Positions 54,396-63,941 of a stretch of DNA of 64,000 nt are shown piece by piece. The translations under genes and the position numbers were made by a program. This DNA is from Methylicorpusculum oleiharenae (GTDB lineage: Bacteria; Pseudomonadota; Gammaproteobacteria; Methylococcales; Methylomonadaceae). Location: contig NZ_WUTY02000001.1 of the NCBI RefSeq assembly GCF_009828925.2, positions 4,060,492-4,124,491 on the forward strand. The letters run 5' to 3'. The first letter of the stretch is position 1; every line of letters begins with the position of its first letter. The notes under the pieces were generated by a model that was given only the letters and a program-made list of their open reading frames with translations, was not told the origin of the DNA and ran no database searches.

Positions 54396-56105
54396 TTAAC
54401 AGCCCGTGCAATTGATAAAAACGCCGTTGATTCGCCTGTTATCAAGGAACTGAGGCAATTGATTATCGACCATCATATCTTTAGCAGGCGGATCGAAGGT
54501 AAAAAAGGTTTGTCCGCTTGTACTATTGGCTTCACTGGCAAAACTTTGGCAAGTTTTTGTACCTCCATTGGGATCCGTGGCTCTGTCTGTTTCACACGAT
54601 TGAAATGTCATATACAAATTTGGATTTACCAATGCTTGCCAATAACCGCCGTCACAAGAACTATTTGGATTTGCACCGGGCCTGGTATAGCAGTATTCAT
54701 CCGCTAAACCGAACAGGGCATGGCCCAATTCATGCACAAATGGAGTAAAACCTACGACCGGTTGAAAAGGGACCGGCATGCCGTTAACAAATTGAATCGT
54801 TTGAACACTTGCAATACCATTACCTGCGCAATCTCTCAAATCATTTCTGTGTAAAATGACCCCGGAATTGCTGAAGGTATAATCAGTATTCCAATTATTG
54901 GGGGTATTATTATCACAGACCGAATTTTCAAACCCGCCTGCCAAACCTGTATCTTGGGCAATCCAAAAATTAACCAGCCCTTGGTTGTCCAGCAATACTA
55001 AACCCGACTGGTAATAGAGTTCGATCATGTTTTGCACATCCTGCAGGAAATCGCCATCCATCGCGCCGGTAAAACTACTATTGTCCGGTATCAGCACAAT
55101 GTCTTGCCGGGTAGATTCAAAGCCCGTTTTGATAAGGGGTACGGCTCTGCTATTCTGCGGTAGCCCGACGGTCACAGTCCTATAACCCGAAAATGCAATT
55201 TCACCGGGATCAGGACCATTAGGATTTCCATCATTGTTTTCGTCATTCAGAGCAGTACAGCTGTAGTTAAAGTCAGGCCCATTAAAAGGACCGGCCGTAA
55301 AGACTGAGACAGCTGTGTTGGTTTCTTCGAGTACCGATGAAGTGGTGCCTTGTGTGATTGCTATTTCATCCACCACCCTGGGTTTTAGATTATCTGCTAT
55401 TGCGATGGCGGTAATTTTCACCTGCTGTCCCGGTTGAGGCCAAATGGGCTCATGGATGCAGAAGATATGCACCCCGGAGCTTTCATTAAACCCGACAATT
55501 TCGACAGTAAATTCGATTGTGGCATTGCCGTCGGCATCCCCATTTCCTGAACTAGACAGACTAACGCCGCAGCTGCCGGATACTCCTCCGGTGAAAGTAC
55601 ATGTCGTTAAATCCAAGGTCAGATTGAGATTGCTTCCAGGACCATTAAAAATATCAGCCTGATCATCACCAAAATTAAAACCATCATCATCATCGAAGAT
55701 TTCTATCATGATAGGAATAGTGCCTTTTGTAGGATCGACCAATTTAGAAAAGGACCAATCCGATGCCCCTGTATTCAACAACCCGGGCTCGATAGTATCA
55801 TTGCCTTCGAGCACCAGTTGGCCCGGGGTGCCATAGTTATTGGTTGTCGTTCCGTCGATGGTGACCCTGGCGTAAAAATCGGTTTCCGATGTATTGTCGA
55901 AGCTGACTTGGGCGCTTAATTTGTCTATCGTTACCTTAACTTCAAAATCAAATGCATAGGCATCTCGTATGTTAAATGGCGCTATTGAGATTATCAGTGC
56001 CAAAAAAATATTGGCTTTCACGGTCGATATCAGATTCATAAACCGTATGAACATTTGAACGGTATTAATCTGCGATTTTTTATTTGTTTGTTGTTGATTA
56101 CTCAT
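54396..56105 (-). CDS. Secreted M64-like zinc metallopeptidase
   Basis: 569 residues with a long leader ending near RDAYA. Beta-rich N-terminal domains, including acidic segments DDDDGFNFGDDQADIF and LNDENNDGNPNGPDPGE that may bind calcium, lead to a peptidase domain. Near residues 455-468 the zinc motif HELGHALFGLADEY appears; HExGHxxxGLxDEY is the form found in peptidase family M64. A cysteine-rich C-terminus ends in CTGC. It is likely secreted or surface-bound and is first in a two-gene operon, with AGGAGGAACA before its ATG. Confidence 0.85.
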   Translation of the reverse strand: MSNQQQTNKKSQINTVQMFIRFMNLISTVKANIFLALIISIAPFNIRDAYAFDFEVKVTIDKLSAQVSFDNTSETDFYARVTIDGTTTNNYGTPGQLVLEGNDTIEPGLLNTGASDWSFSKLVDPTKGTIPIMIEIFDDDDGFNFGDDQADIFNGPGSNLNLTLDLTTCTFTGGVSGSCGVSLSSSGNGDADGNATIEFTVEIVGFNESSGVHIFCIHEPIWPQPGQQVKITAIAIADNLKPRVVDEIAITQGTTSSVLEETNTAVSVFTAGPFNGPDFNYSCTALNDENNDGNPNGPDPGEIAFSGYRTVTVGLPQNSRAVPLIKTGFESTRQDIVLIPDNSSFTGAMDGDFLQDVQNMIELYYQSGLVLLDNQGLVNFWIAQDTGLAGGFENSVCDNNTPNNWNTDYTFSNSGVILHRNDLRDCAGNGIASVQTIQFVNGMPVPFQPVVGFTPFVHELGHALFGLADEYCYTRPGANPNSSCDGGYWQALVNPNLYMTFQSCETDRATDPNGGTKTCQSFASEANSTSGQTFFTFDPPAKDMMVDNQLPQFLDNRRINGVFINCTGC

Positions 56106-56334
56106 TGTTCCTCCTATTCTCGACCTGGAAGATTCATAAATCAGCCAATCTTTAGAGTTAGACCTGTTATAGTTATTTTATGATTAATGAGGCTTTATTA
56201 AGAGACCTATTATTTTCGTTTAAAATAACCCAAGAAAAACGCATCGGGTCTAGGCCAGAAATTGAGCTGATACACGCCCTCTTTAAACAAAGATAATTTA
56301 TCAAAGAGGTATTTTCCGATCTAAAACGCTAAGT

Positions 56335-57211
56335 ACGTGTCTCAAAAGTTAGCAGGAGAGCCTTTTGTTAGTCTATTGAGCATCAAATTAATCATGGCAA
56401 TATGTACAAATGCTCGACTGGACTCAGTACTGACTTCATAATCCTTACTCAACCGGCGGTAGCGATAAAGCCAGGCAAAGGTTCGCTCTACGACCCAGCG
56501 ACGTGGCAACAATTCAAAGCCTTTTGCCTTATCGGATCGAAGAACAACGGCCCAGGCAATACGAAAAAGCTCCGCTATACACGCACTGAATTCTTGGCCA
56601 CGGTAGCCACCGTCGACCCAAATGCGTCGCAGTTTTTTGCAGCTGCCCGTCAGTGACGCCAGGATTAATTTCGCCCCTTCTCGCTCCGGCACATTCGCTG
56701 CGGTCACGACGACCAGCAACAGACCCAAGGTATCCACCAGAATATGGCGTTTACGACCCTGGATGCATTAGGTCGCATCGTACCCTTTGATACCGGCCAA
56801 AGCAGTAGTTTTGACGCCTTGACTATCAATACTGCCCGCCGTAGGATGTTTATGACGCCCCGCTTTTCACCTGACCCCTCCTCAGCGTGTCGTGAATCCG
56901 TTCCCACGTTCCGTCTTTAGCCCAGCGTCGGTAGTATCCATATACCGTCTGATAGGGCGGAAAATTATTGAGGGGCAGAAGTCGCCAGGCGCAAACGCTA
57001 CGAGCGATATACAAAATAGCATTAACAATTTTGCGTAAATTCACTTTCCTGGGCCGACCACCTGGCAAGGCGGCCGGCAATAAATCTTGGATCAACTTCC
57101 ATTTTCTATCGTTTAAATCGGTGGGATAGCGTTTAATCCGTGTCTTCTTGGCCATGGCAAAAATTTAAATTTTTGCAGATTTAGATAGCATAGGCGACTT
57201 TTAAAACACGC
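56335..57211 (-). mobile_element. IS5-family (IS427-type) element, degraded
   Basis: About 877 bases between ends ACGTGTCTCAAAAGT (low side) and its approximate inverse ACTTTTAAAACACGC (high side). OrfA (57155 down to 56877) reads MAKKTRIKRYPTDLNDRKW and WRLLPLNNFPPYQTVYGYYR. OrfB, in the shifted frame, reads RHKHPTAGSIDSQGVKTT, then GIKGYDAT and a stop, then [17 protein letters not shown] and [10 protein letters not shown] with [16 protein letters not shown]. The in-frame stop in OrfB inactivates it. Confidence 0.85.
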
Positions 57212-57504
57212 ACTAAAGTGGACCCCATTGTTCAGGTGATATCTGCTTTCAAGGAACTAGTAAAAACACTTTTACACCCAAAATTCCAACTATTAGGAAA
57301 ATCCGCTGGCGTGATCGTGTGAGGTATGGTTTAAAAATAATTATTCGCTTTATTTACGGTGCGCTGGTCTTGACAAAAGAGTATCTCTTCAAATGAAAAT
57401 AAACAATTCGTACAAATACTTATGCCAGGACAAACGCATTAAAAAATATTAAAGAACACTAAGCTAAGCTTACTTCTTCATAATTTTTATAGACGAGTAT
57501 TGTC

Positions 57505-57905
57505 ACAATGAGTTAGTGGAGCATTTTTCATCTCTTGAAGACCCACACATTGAGCGTAAAAAGCTTCATGACTTAATCGACATTATGGTGATGAGTATCT
57601 GTGCGACCATCAGCGGCGTCTAGGGATGGCAAGGAATTGTGGACTTTGGTTATGAAAAGCGGGAATAGCTACACCGTTTTATTCCTTTAAAGAACGGGGT
57701 ACCCTCTCAAGACTCTATTGCCTATGGTATTTACGCGCCTTTCTCCCGAGGGTTTTAGGGACTGTTTTATCTCGTGGGTAGCAGGCGTCAGAGAAAAAAA
57801 GAAGACGAGGTGATTGCCATAGATGGAAAAACATCACGCGGTTCGAAAGATCTTAAGCTTGAAAAATCACCATTGCATAGGGCCAACATTCCGCACCCTA
57901 AGCCA
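57505..57905 (+). pseudogene. ISAs1-family transposase remnant
   Basis: Broken frames give ELVEHFSSLEDPHIERKKLH, then MSICATISGV, a stop and GWQGIVDFGYEKR, then FIPLKNGVPSQDS and the DGKTSRGS-like part near 57820 in another frame. This is the N-terminal DDE_Tnp_1-associated portion of an ISAs1 (H-repeat) transposase with several stops and shifts. Bases 57212-57504 hold no gene. Confidence 0.75.
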
Positions 57906-57937
57906 AGTAAATATGGTTTAAAATTTGGTGGACATTA

Positions 57938-58077
57938 ACTAACGAGGCTTCGCCTCAGACCAACGAGTCATGGTGGCGCTAAATTAAAGTTGGGTGGACC
58001 CCGTTGGCGCGTCGAGTATGGTAAATTTACCATGCTCGGTATTAGATCGCTGAGCGATCGGACCTATAAGGTCAAAT
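57938..58077 (+). repeat. 140-bp perfect duplicated block, copy 2
   Basis: Identical to 50781-50920. Here it follows the ISAs1 remnant and is not followed by the large gene family seen at copy 1, so only the leader of that unit is present. Confidence 0.95.
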
Positions 58078-58432
58078 CGTGGATTCATCTAACAAGTGCA
58101 ATTCATTTGACCAAGCAGAATCACATAACCCTGTTCTGCAGATGGTTCATGAAACGAAAAAAACAACACATCAACCTTTCGCTTACCTATCAACGGTTCA
58201 CCTTGCTAAAACAAGCCAAGGACCGTGCACGAAATAACTTGAGTATTATCGCCTCTCCCCAGCCCTCTCCCGGAGAGAGTGGGGGTAAGATGTTAAATTA
58301 TCTCATGCACGTCCCTAACTATATTTGTTAGTCCGGCCGGCTCCCCATGGCTCGAATTATTCGACGGACAGGTGCTCGCCTTCGTTTTGCCACAGGAAAT
58401 AGACCCTGCATCCAAAATGCAGCTCTGATTAT
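58078..58432. other. Intergenic stretch before the tyrosinase gene end
   Basis: No supported gene. It includes CCCCAGCCCTCTCCCGGAGA, a phrase typical of dispersed intergenic repeats in Proteobacteria. The short plus-strand frame that crosses it begins in the 140-bp repeat and is not credible. Confidence 0.5.
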
Positions 58433-61400
58433 CTATTTCTTCTTATCTTTCCCGCCCTCGTTATGGCCGTGACCATGCGGAAACGAGTCGTCTTGATCAT
58501 GTCCACCATCGTGCTCATCCGGGCAAGGTTTGCAGCCTTCATCTTCATCCTCGGTCTTTATGTGCGGGAAGTGTTCACCCTTCGAGTGGGGCATCCGCGT
58601 CTTGGGTAGCGGCGCTGGGCGCACTATCGGTCTTGACGGCGGCGTGGTGGTAAAGAAGACTTCAGGGTCGATTACCGCCAGCCGCTCCACCAATTCATCC
58701 AGCAGCTCGGTTGAACGGGACGAGATGGCGGCAGTTCCGGCGGCTTTCGCTATGCTCAATTCCGCCTGCCTTTGATTCGATGCGCACCATTGCTTGATGC
58801 ATTTCCGGATTGCATTGATATCGATGCCAGCCTCGCGGAGCGCTTTTTCGATGCGTTCATCAAGTACCTTCGGCCCCGTCAGGCATTGCAACAAGCGGCA
58901 TAGCCGTTCGTCGCGTTCGCGAATCACGTCGATCAAATCGCCAAGACCGCCACTACCAGCACCCTCGCCGGCAAATATGCTGACCGTCAGCAGTTTCTCC
59001 CGCGTGAACGGGTGTCCGGCCGAAGTCGCGCCGTTGGCTCGAACCCGGAACTGATACACACCGGCGCCCGAGGTTGAGTAAACTGCCTTGTGACGGCCGG
59101 AATCCGATTCGCTGTAGAGCAGAGAGTCCGTCGAGCCGTCCGGCCGCGTTACTTCGGCCCAAACGTTGGCGTGTCCGCCAAAAGGTATGCCGTACTCGGA
59201 CAGAGTTGTCTCCAGCTTGATCTCGCTGCCGGGCGTGAAGTCGGCTTGTATGAGTAAGGCGTCGAACTTCAGGTTCGAGTAGGTGTGGACGATACAATTG
59301 TAGGGCAGCTTACCGCGCCGACGCAGTGTTGCCAACGAAGTCCAGGCTTGACGATGTTCGGCCAGCCAGCCTTTTACTTCTTCCAGCTTCCGCAGCCGGA
59401 ATCGTGCCTGCCAGCGTCCGGCATGGGATCCTGCAACTGCCGCCGGTAACACCGGCAACATCAAACGGTAGAAGGCTACATCGTTCTTCACCAAAAACTG
59501 CACGTTCGGCTCGATGGCTGCAGAGGCGGGGTTGATGATCTGACCGCCTGGCGTCCGCAACACGAATTCCAGCAAGTCGGCAAGCGGACACAGAGCAATG
59601 ACGTCAATGCTAACCTCGGTCGCCGCAACATCGAACTCGACGATCTGGGAATCGCCCCAGCCCAGTTCGCCCTGTGGATCGATGATGATATTTGCATTGG
59701 TCGCACCCGCCAAAACTTGCACGAAGTGCTTGGTGAGGAAGAAGCGCTGCTCTTCCGTGCTCAAATTACCCGTTACTGTGAAAAAACCTCCGGTGTTGCT
59801 GGCAATGGCGCTCAGTACAGCATCGCTCACTTGGCCGGGCAGGCCGAAGCCAATTGAAAAAGTACGGTTACTGATGGTGCCTGCTGGTAGCTCACTAACA
59901 TAGGGATGGACATTTTCGTTACCATCGGTCAACACCAGCATCGAGCGGTTGGTGTGGGTCGAGCCGGCCAGTATTGGCGCAGCAGTCTGGATACCGAGAC
60001 CGATTCCGGTCAATCCTCGCGGGTCCAGAGCCGTTCCGGTAAGAAGGGTGCCCAGCCCCGCGCTCTGCGTGGTGAGCGGTAGCGGCGTTTCGACCAGATC
60101 ATCAAAACTGACTACACCGATCTCATCATCAGGAAGCATAAGGGTATGAAACACACCCACGGCGTTCTTGAGCAGCGAGCTGCGGGTACTGGTTCCGCCG
60201 GCTGCCGCAGCCATACTCCCCGAACGATCCAACACCAGCATTACCGCGTTATTCGCGCGCGCTTCAACACCTGCAGTGAGATTGACCGACCACGACCCCA
60301 GCACGACTTCACCGCCTTCGGTTGCTGCATAGTAGCCTTCGTCGTCGATGATGTAGGCCTGGATGGAAAGGCTGGAGGATTGTGAAACCGCGCCAACCGC
60401 GTGGAACTGCACCCACACGTAACCATTAATAAAATCAGAGGCTTCGTCCGGCTGAGCGATAAATTCAGCGCCGAGTGGCGTTAAACCGAAATTGCCGGTC
60501 GGCGCAGCAGTGATAAGAAAGCGCGCCGTCCGGCAGGTCTGGATACGGAAACGTACGGCGCGAAACGTTGTCAGTCCTTCAGGTATATCGCCAAAGGCAA
60601 GCGTGGGCCCGGAATCGAGACTGATCTCGGGAAGGTCGGTATCGTACCAGACGCCGTCGCCGTGAATCGTATGACCTTCGATCATCTGTTGCGGCGTGGC
60701 TGTGCCAACCCACGGGGCCGGATCGCCAGGATCATGAAAGATCATCGTATCGGTAAGGCCGTGCCCTGCCGTCGCCGAGCCGACATAAGGATCAAGCGCG
60801 GGATTCTTCTTCTGCCAGAGAGTCCACATGCGGTCGATCGCCGCGTGGTGCAGCCAGAACACCATGTCGTTTGGCGATGATGCGGTTAGCATCGCGCCGT
60901 TGACCCAGCGATGAACCAGGTTGTGAAGATCTTCGGAGCGCGAACGCAGGGTAGCATAACTGCTGGAGCTGATGGCAGCCCGGAAGGTAGTGCTCGTGCC
61001 CGTGACGACCGTGTCGTTTTCTGGGAGATTCGGCGCATCATTTTGGGTTCCGGGAACATTGAACGTTCCAAAGGAGCGCGTGAGGAAGTTTGGATCGCTA
61101 ACCAAATCCTTCACGACGATTGACCAATTGTCCGGATCAAACTCAAATGGGTAAGAACTGTCCGGATTTAGAGGCACGGCAGGATCGCGTATGACACGCA
61201 TATCGACTGTTGGATCCGGAGGATTACCCGGACCACCGTTTCGTCCGAGAAAATCGTTCTTGAATGGGAATCCAGAGTGCGCTGTTGTCTTGTGACGCGT
61301 CCAATCCCAGTAAGGAATGCGGACGCCGGGGACGATGCTCTGTAAATCCTTTTCAAACCGGTACAGCAATTCCCTGTGCCACGGGAGAAACGCCCTATCG

Positions 61401-61579
61401 CCATGTCCCCAGTTGGGACTGGAGTTCATGGCATTGAGATGAACCTCCACGTAATCGTCATAGCGGGTCTGAGTACCCGGATGCATGAGGCTTGGAAGCC
61501 CCTTGAGGCCCTTGCAGGCGTGGACGAAGTCATTCTTTTCGGCTTGAGTCAGGTTGCGTACATTCTTACGGCATTTCAT
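58433..61579 (-). CDS. Tyrosinase-von Willebrand factor A fusion protein
   Basis: 1,048 residues from an ATG at 61579 with GGAGGTGG upstream. Residues 1-310 are a type 3 copper tyrosinase: CuA histidines H47 (VEVHLNA), H59 (WGHGDRAF) and H68 (LPWHREL), CuB H219 and H223 (LHNLVHRW) and H244/H245 (FWLHHAAIDRMW). A beta-rich part leads to a VWA domain (about 445-640) with a complete MIDAS start DRSGSMA (451-457). Beta domains and a helical segment (LIDVIRERDERLCRLLQCLT) follow, and a His/Asp/Glu/Lys-rich tail closes it. No signal peptide. It should oxidise phenols and bind a partner or matrix via the metal site. Stand-alone gene. Confidence 0.88.
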   Translation of the reverse strand: MKCRKNVRNLTQAEKNDFVHACKGLKGLPSLMHPGTQTRYDDYVEVHLNAMNSSPNWGHGDRAFLPWHRELLYRFEKDLQSIVPGVRIPYWDWTRHKTTAHSGFPFKNDFLGRNGGPGNPPDPTVDMRVIRDPAVPLNPDSSYPFEFDPDNWSIVVKDLVSDPNFLTRSFGTFNVPGTQNDAPNLPENDTVVTGTSTTFRAAISSSSYATLRSRSEDLHNLVHRWVNGAMLTASSPNDMVFWLHHAAIDRMWTLWQKKNPALDPYVGSATAGHGLTDTMIFHDPGDPAPWVGTATPQQMIEGHTIHGDGVWYDTDLPEISLDSGPTLAFGDIPEGLTTFRAVRFRIQTCRTARFLITAAPTGNFGLTPLGAEFIAQPDEASDFINGYVWVQFHAVGAVSQSSSLSIQAYIIDDEGYYAATEGGEVVLGSWSVNLTAGVEARANNAVMLVLDRSGSMAAAAGGTSTRSSLLKNAVGVFHTLMLPDDEIGVVSFDDLVETPLPLTTQSAGLGTLLTGTALDPRGLTGIGLGIQTAAPILAGSTHTNRSMLVLTDGNENVHPYVSELPAGTISNRTFSIGFGLPGQVSDAVLSAIASNTGGFFTVTGNLSTEEQRFFLTKHFVQVLAGATNANIIIDPQGELGWGDSQIVEFDVAATEVSIDVIALCPLADLLEFVLRTPGGQIINPASAAIEPNVQFLVKNDVAFYRLMLPVLPAAVAGSHAGRWQARFRLRKLEEVKGWLAEHRQAWTSLATLRRRGKLPYNCIVHTYSNLKFDALLIQADFTPGSEIKLETTLSEYGIPFGGHANVWAEVTRPDGSTDSLLYSESDSGRHKAVYSTSGAGVYQFRVRANGATSAGHPFTREKLLTVSIFAGEGAGSGGLGDLIDVIRERDERLCRLLQCLTGPKVLDERIEKALREAGIDINAIRKCIKQWCASNQRQAELSIAKAAGTAAISSRSTELLDELVERLAVIDPEVFFTTTPPSRPIVRPAPLPKTRMPHSKGEHFPHIKTEDEDEGCKPCPDEHDGGHDQDDSFPHGHGHNEGGKDKKK

Positions 61580-62203
61580 ATTCCACCTCCATAAGTGGTT
61601 AATTGGACACAGTGGCCTAACAAGCAAAAGTCCAGTTATGATTAACGCCTACTCTTTATAAGTCTCAGTTAATCAAGAATGATTTACGCCGCAAGTTTTT
61701 CGTTAATGAGTGGCATTCAGATACAATATTGGCCTGCCGATTTTGATTACTCTCTAGATTCATCATGGCTGAGCGCGTAGTCAAGAAATTGTATTGCCTC
61801 AAATTTGGAGGTGTGTTTAACCTTGACAATATGCGTCCTTGGCTAAAATGAATAATTCCCTAACGGTTGAATTGCGTACAAAACTTCGTTTGTGGTGAAA
61901 TTATTATCAACGCGTATTGAAAAACTTTTGTTAGACCTATTTTCTTCGTTGTAATGAATTATGTTTGCGATTGGCCGTTGGCGATTGTTCAGATTCAACG
62001 TGAAGATGGAAAACTTCCATGCATAATCAAATTAAGATTTGCTAATCTCCCTACCATCCGCATCTCATAAATTACATTATTTCAAATACTCCGCAATTCG
62101 TATAAGTACTTACTTGCACGGAGAATCGCTATTTTTGCGAAATAAAGAACTCCGGCCATTCATTAAACGAAATTTTGTGTGGATCAAACGTCTCTTGTTG
62201 GCT
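61580..62203. other. Gene-free stretch
   Basis: Only short frames without start signals; AT-rich. Nothing recognised. Confidence 0.5.
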
Positions 62204-62322
62204 GTAGTAGTGACTCAGTGATAACGTCAAATTGTTCGCCGAAAAGCGGACAGTCAACTGGGTCACAGGAAGCCTTAACTATTGAAATTGGATAGTGACT
62301 CTGACCGGCCGGTTATGGCCGA
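62204..62322 (-). repeat. Dispersed ~120-bp repeat, copy 2 (inverted)
   Basis: The complement of this stretch begins TCGGCCATAACCGGCCGGTC and contains CCCAGTTGACTGTCCG and TATCACTGAGTCACTAC, matching copies at 49891 and 63460. The bases to 62507 hold no gene. Confidence 0.7.
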
Positions 62323-62507
62323 TCTTCCAAAATTGGTTGGTATTAGCAACAGTCCGCTATGGAGCAGTTGCGTATTTAATTTTTTTTAATGATTTATATT
62401 CTTTCTTATTTTTTCTACACAAAAACCTGCTTATTGTTTCTTCTATCATTGTCTGCGTAAGTTTTTCCACACGCATGGCTAAATTTGTTAACAAAAGCCG
62501 CCTGTAA

Positions 62508-62534
62508 AGATATACAATTACATATCGTATATCT
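62508..62534. promoter_or_regulatory. Palindromic operator of the vapBC genes
   Basis: AGATATAC (62508-62515), 11 bases, GTATATCT (62527-62534), a perfect inverted repeat ending 16 bases before the antitoxin ATG. This is the expected place for autorepression by a VapB-VapC complex. Confidence 0.7.
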
Positions 62535-62550
62535 AACGAGGATATCTTGT

Positions 62551-62784
62551 ATGCAAGTCGCTAAATGGGGAAATAGCTTAGCAGTTCGTTTGCCTGCCGC
62601 CATCGTCGAAGCCCTTCAGCTAAAAGAAGGAGATGACATCGAAATCCATATCGCCAGTGAGCGGGTTTTCGAGCTTGAGAAAAAACCGACCCCGCAAGAA
62701 TTATTGGCGAGGCTCCGGAAATACCGGGGCCGGTTACCGGAAGGTTTCAAGTTCGACCGTCTTGAAGCCAATGAAGGACGCTAG
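62551..62784 (+). CDS. vapB: AbrB-type antitoxin
   Basis: 77 residues with an N-terminal swapped-hairpin AbrB DNA-binding domain (MQVAKWGNSLAVRLPAAIVE and KEGDDIEIHI) and a flexible C-terminal tail (LLARLRKYRGRLPEGFKFDR) that would wrap the toxin. GAGG lies before the ATG at 62551. The frame can be extended upstream but the extra part covers the operator. It overlaps the toxin gene by 14 bases. Confidence 0.9.
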   Translation: MQVAKWGNSLAVRLPAAIVEALQLKEGDDIEIHIASERVFELEKKPTPQELLARLRKYRGRLPEGFKFDRLEANEGR

Positions 62785-63184
62785 CTTTTTTTTCGACACT
62801 AATATTTTGCTGTATCTCTTGTCTGGTGACAATGAAAAGGCTGCCTGTGTTGAAGCCATTGTTTCAAAAAACGGAATTATCAGCGTCCAAGTGCTTAATG
62901 AGTTTGCCTCGGTCGCCTCACGAAAATTAGGGATGACCTATGCCGAAATACGGGAATATTTAGTGACTATCCGTACTGTATGCGATGTCCGGCCTTTGAC
63001 GGTCGAAACCCATCTATTGGGCTTGGACATTGCGGAACGGTATGGCTTTTCTTTTTACGACAGCTTGATTGTTGGAGCAGCACTCCTTGCTGATTGTTCA
63101 ACCTTGTATTCGGAAGACATGCAACATGGCCAAAAAATCGAAAACAGTATTGTGATTGCCAACCCTTTCCTGGCTCAAATTTAA
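62771..63184 (+). CDS. vapC: PIN-domain toxin VapC
   Basis: 137 residues of the PIN ribonuclease fold with the acidic Mg-binding set D9 (FFFDTNILLY), E44 (VLNEFASVA), D97 (FYDSLIVGAAL) and E115/D116 (LYSEDMQHG). All are intact, so it is likely active. VapC toxins cleave tRNA or rRNA when freed from VapB. Translationally coupled to the antitoxin by a 14-base overlap. Confidence 0.92.
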   Translation: MKDASFFFDTNILLYLLSGDNEKAACVEAIVSKNGIISVQVLNEFASVASRKLGMTYAEIREYLVTIRTVCDVRPLTVETHLLGLDIAERYGFSFYDSLIVGAALLADCSTLYSEDMQHGQKIENSIVIANPFLAQI

Positions 63185-63299
63185 GACTTCTTGATCCTAC
63201 CTATGTTCCTCATAGCTTATGATTTATCGATTGAATTCAGATTCTCTATAGCAGACCATCAAAAAATTCATTTTTGGCTAAAAATGAATGTAACAGTCC

Positions 63300-63362
63300 G
63301 GCCACTATGGATAGATATTCATAGTGGCCGCTATGCATAGAAGCTAACTATGCATAGCGGCC
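63300..63362. repeat. Two overlapping perfect hairpins
   Basis: GGCCACTATG (63300-63309) with CATAGTGGCC (63320-63329), and GGCCGCTATGCATAG (63326-63340) with CTATGCATAGCGGCC (63348-63362). They share GGCC at 63326-63329, so only one may form at a time. They lie after vapC and before a dispersed repeat copy. Not followed by a T-run. Confidence 0.7.
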
Positions 63363-63459
63363 ATAACCGGCCGTTGAGGATGCCGGCGAAATTTTCGATA
63401 CCTAACTTGAGCAAATGACAGCTTTTCGGCAAGCAACCTTGAGTCGTCTTTGGCTCGCC

Positions 63460-63579
63460 CCGGCCATTACCCGACCGTCGGGGTCACTATCCAACTTCAA
63501 TAATTAAGGTCACCTGCGACCCAGTTGACTGTCCGGTATTCGGCGAGCAAATTGACAATATCACTGCTTCACTACGGCC
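63460..63579 (+). repeat. Dispersed ~120-bp repeat, copy 3
   Basis: Begins CCGGCCATTACCCGACCGTC, continues GGGGTCACTATCCAACTTCA and the core CAGTTGACTGTCCGG, and ends GCTTCACTACGGCC. Matches the copies at 49891 and, inverted, 62204. The remaining bases up to 63941 hold no supported gene. Confidence 0.7.
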
Positions 63580-63941
63580 AATTACTGCCGCAAGGCATAC
63601 GCCGATCACTGACTGCAAACTGGCTCATTACGGCCGATTTCTTTCCTTAACGCAAAAATCCAATTAATAAGGAAGTCACAACTGAAATCGAGGCGTTGCT
63701 TATCCGGAATCTTTCGCTGAGCAAGCTGCGACTAGAAGTCCTGACTGACTGAGTGACTGAGAGAGAAAACGGTCAACATGACAACCGCCAAAGCAATTTT
63801 TAGTGAAGTTTGGATGATATACGGAAGGCAAAATATCCTTGCAGTTCAAAAATTTAGTGTTGCAACCCAGGTTTCGCGGTAGATATACTGTTAACAGCTT
63901 AATAACTTGTTGATCGTCATATCTAAAGGTGAGTACAAAAA

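Noticed and set aside
57990-58331. 113-codon plus-strand frame
   Set aside because: Its start lies in the 140-bp duplicated block and the product has no protein-like features.
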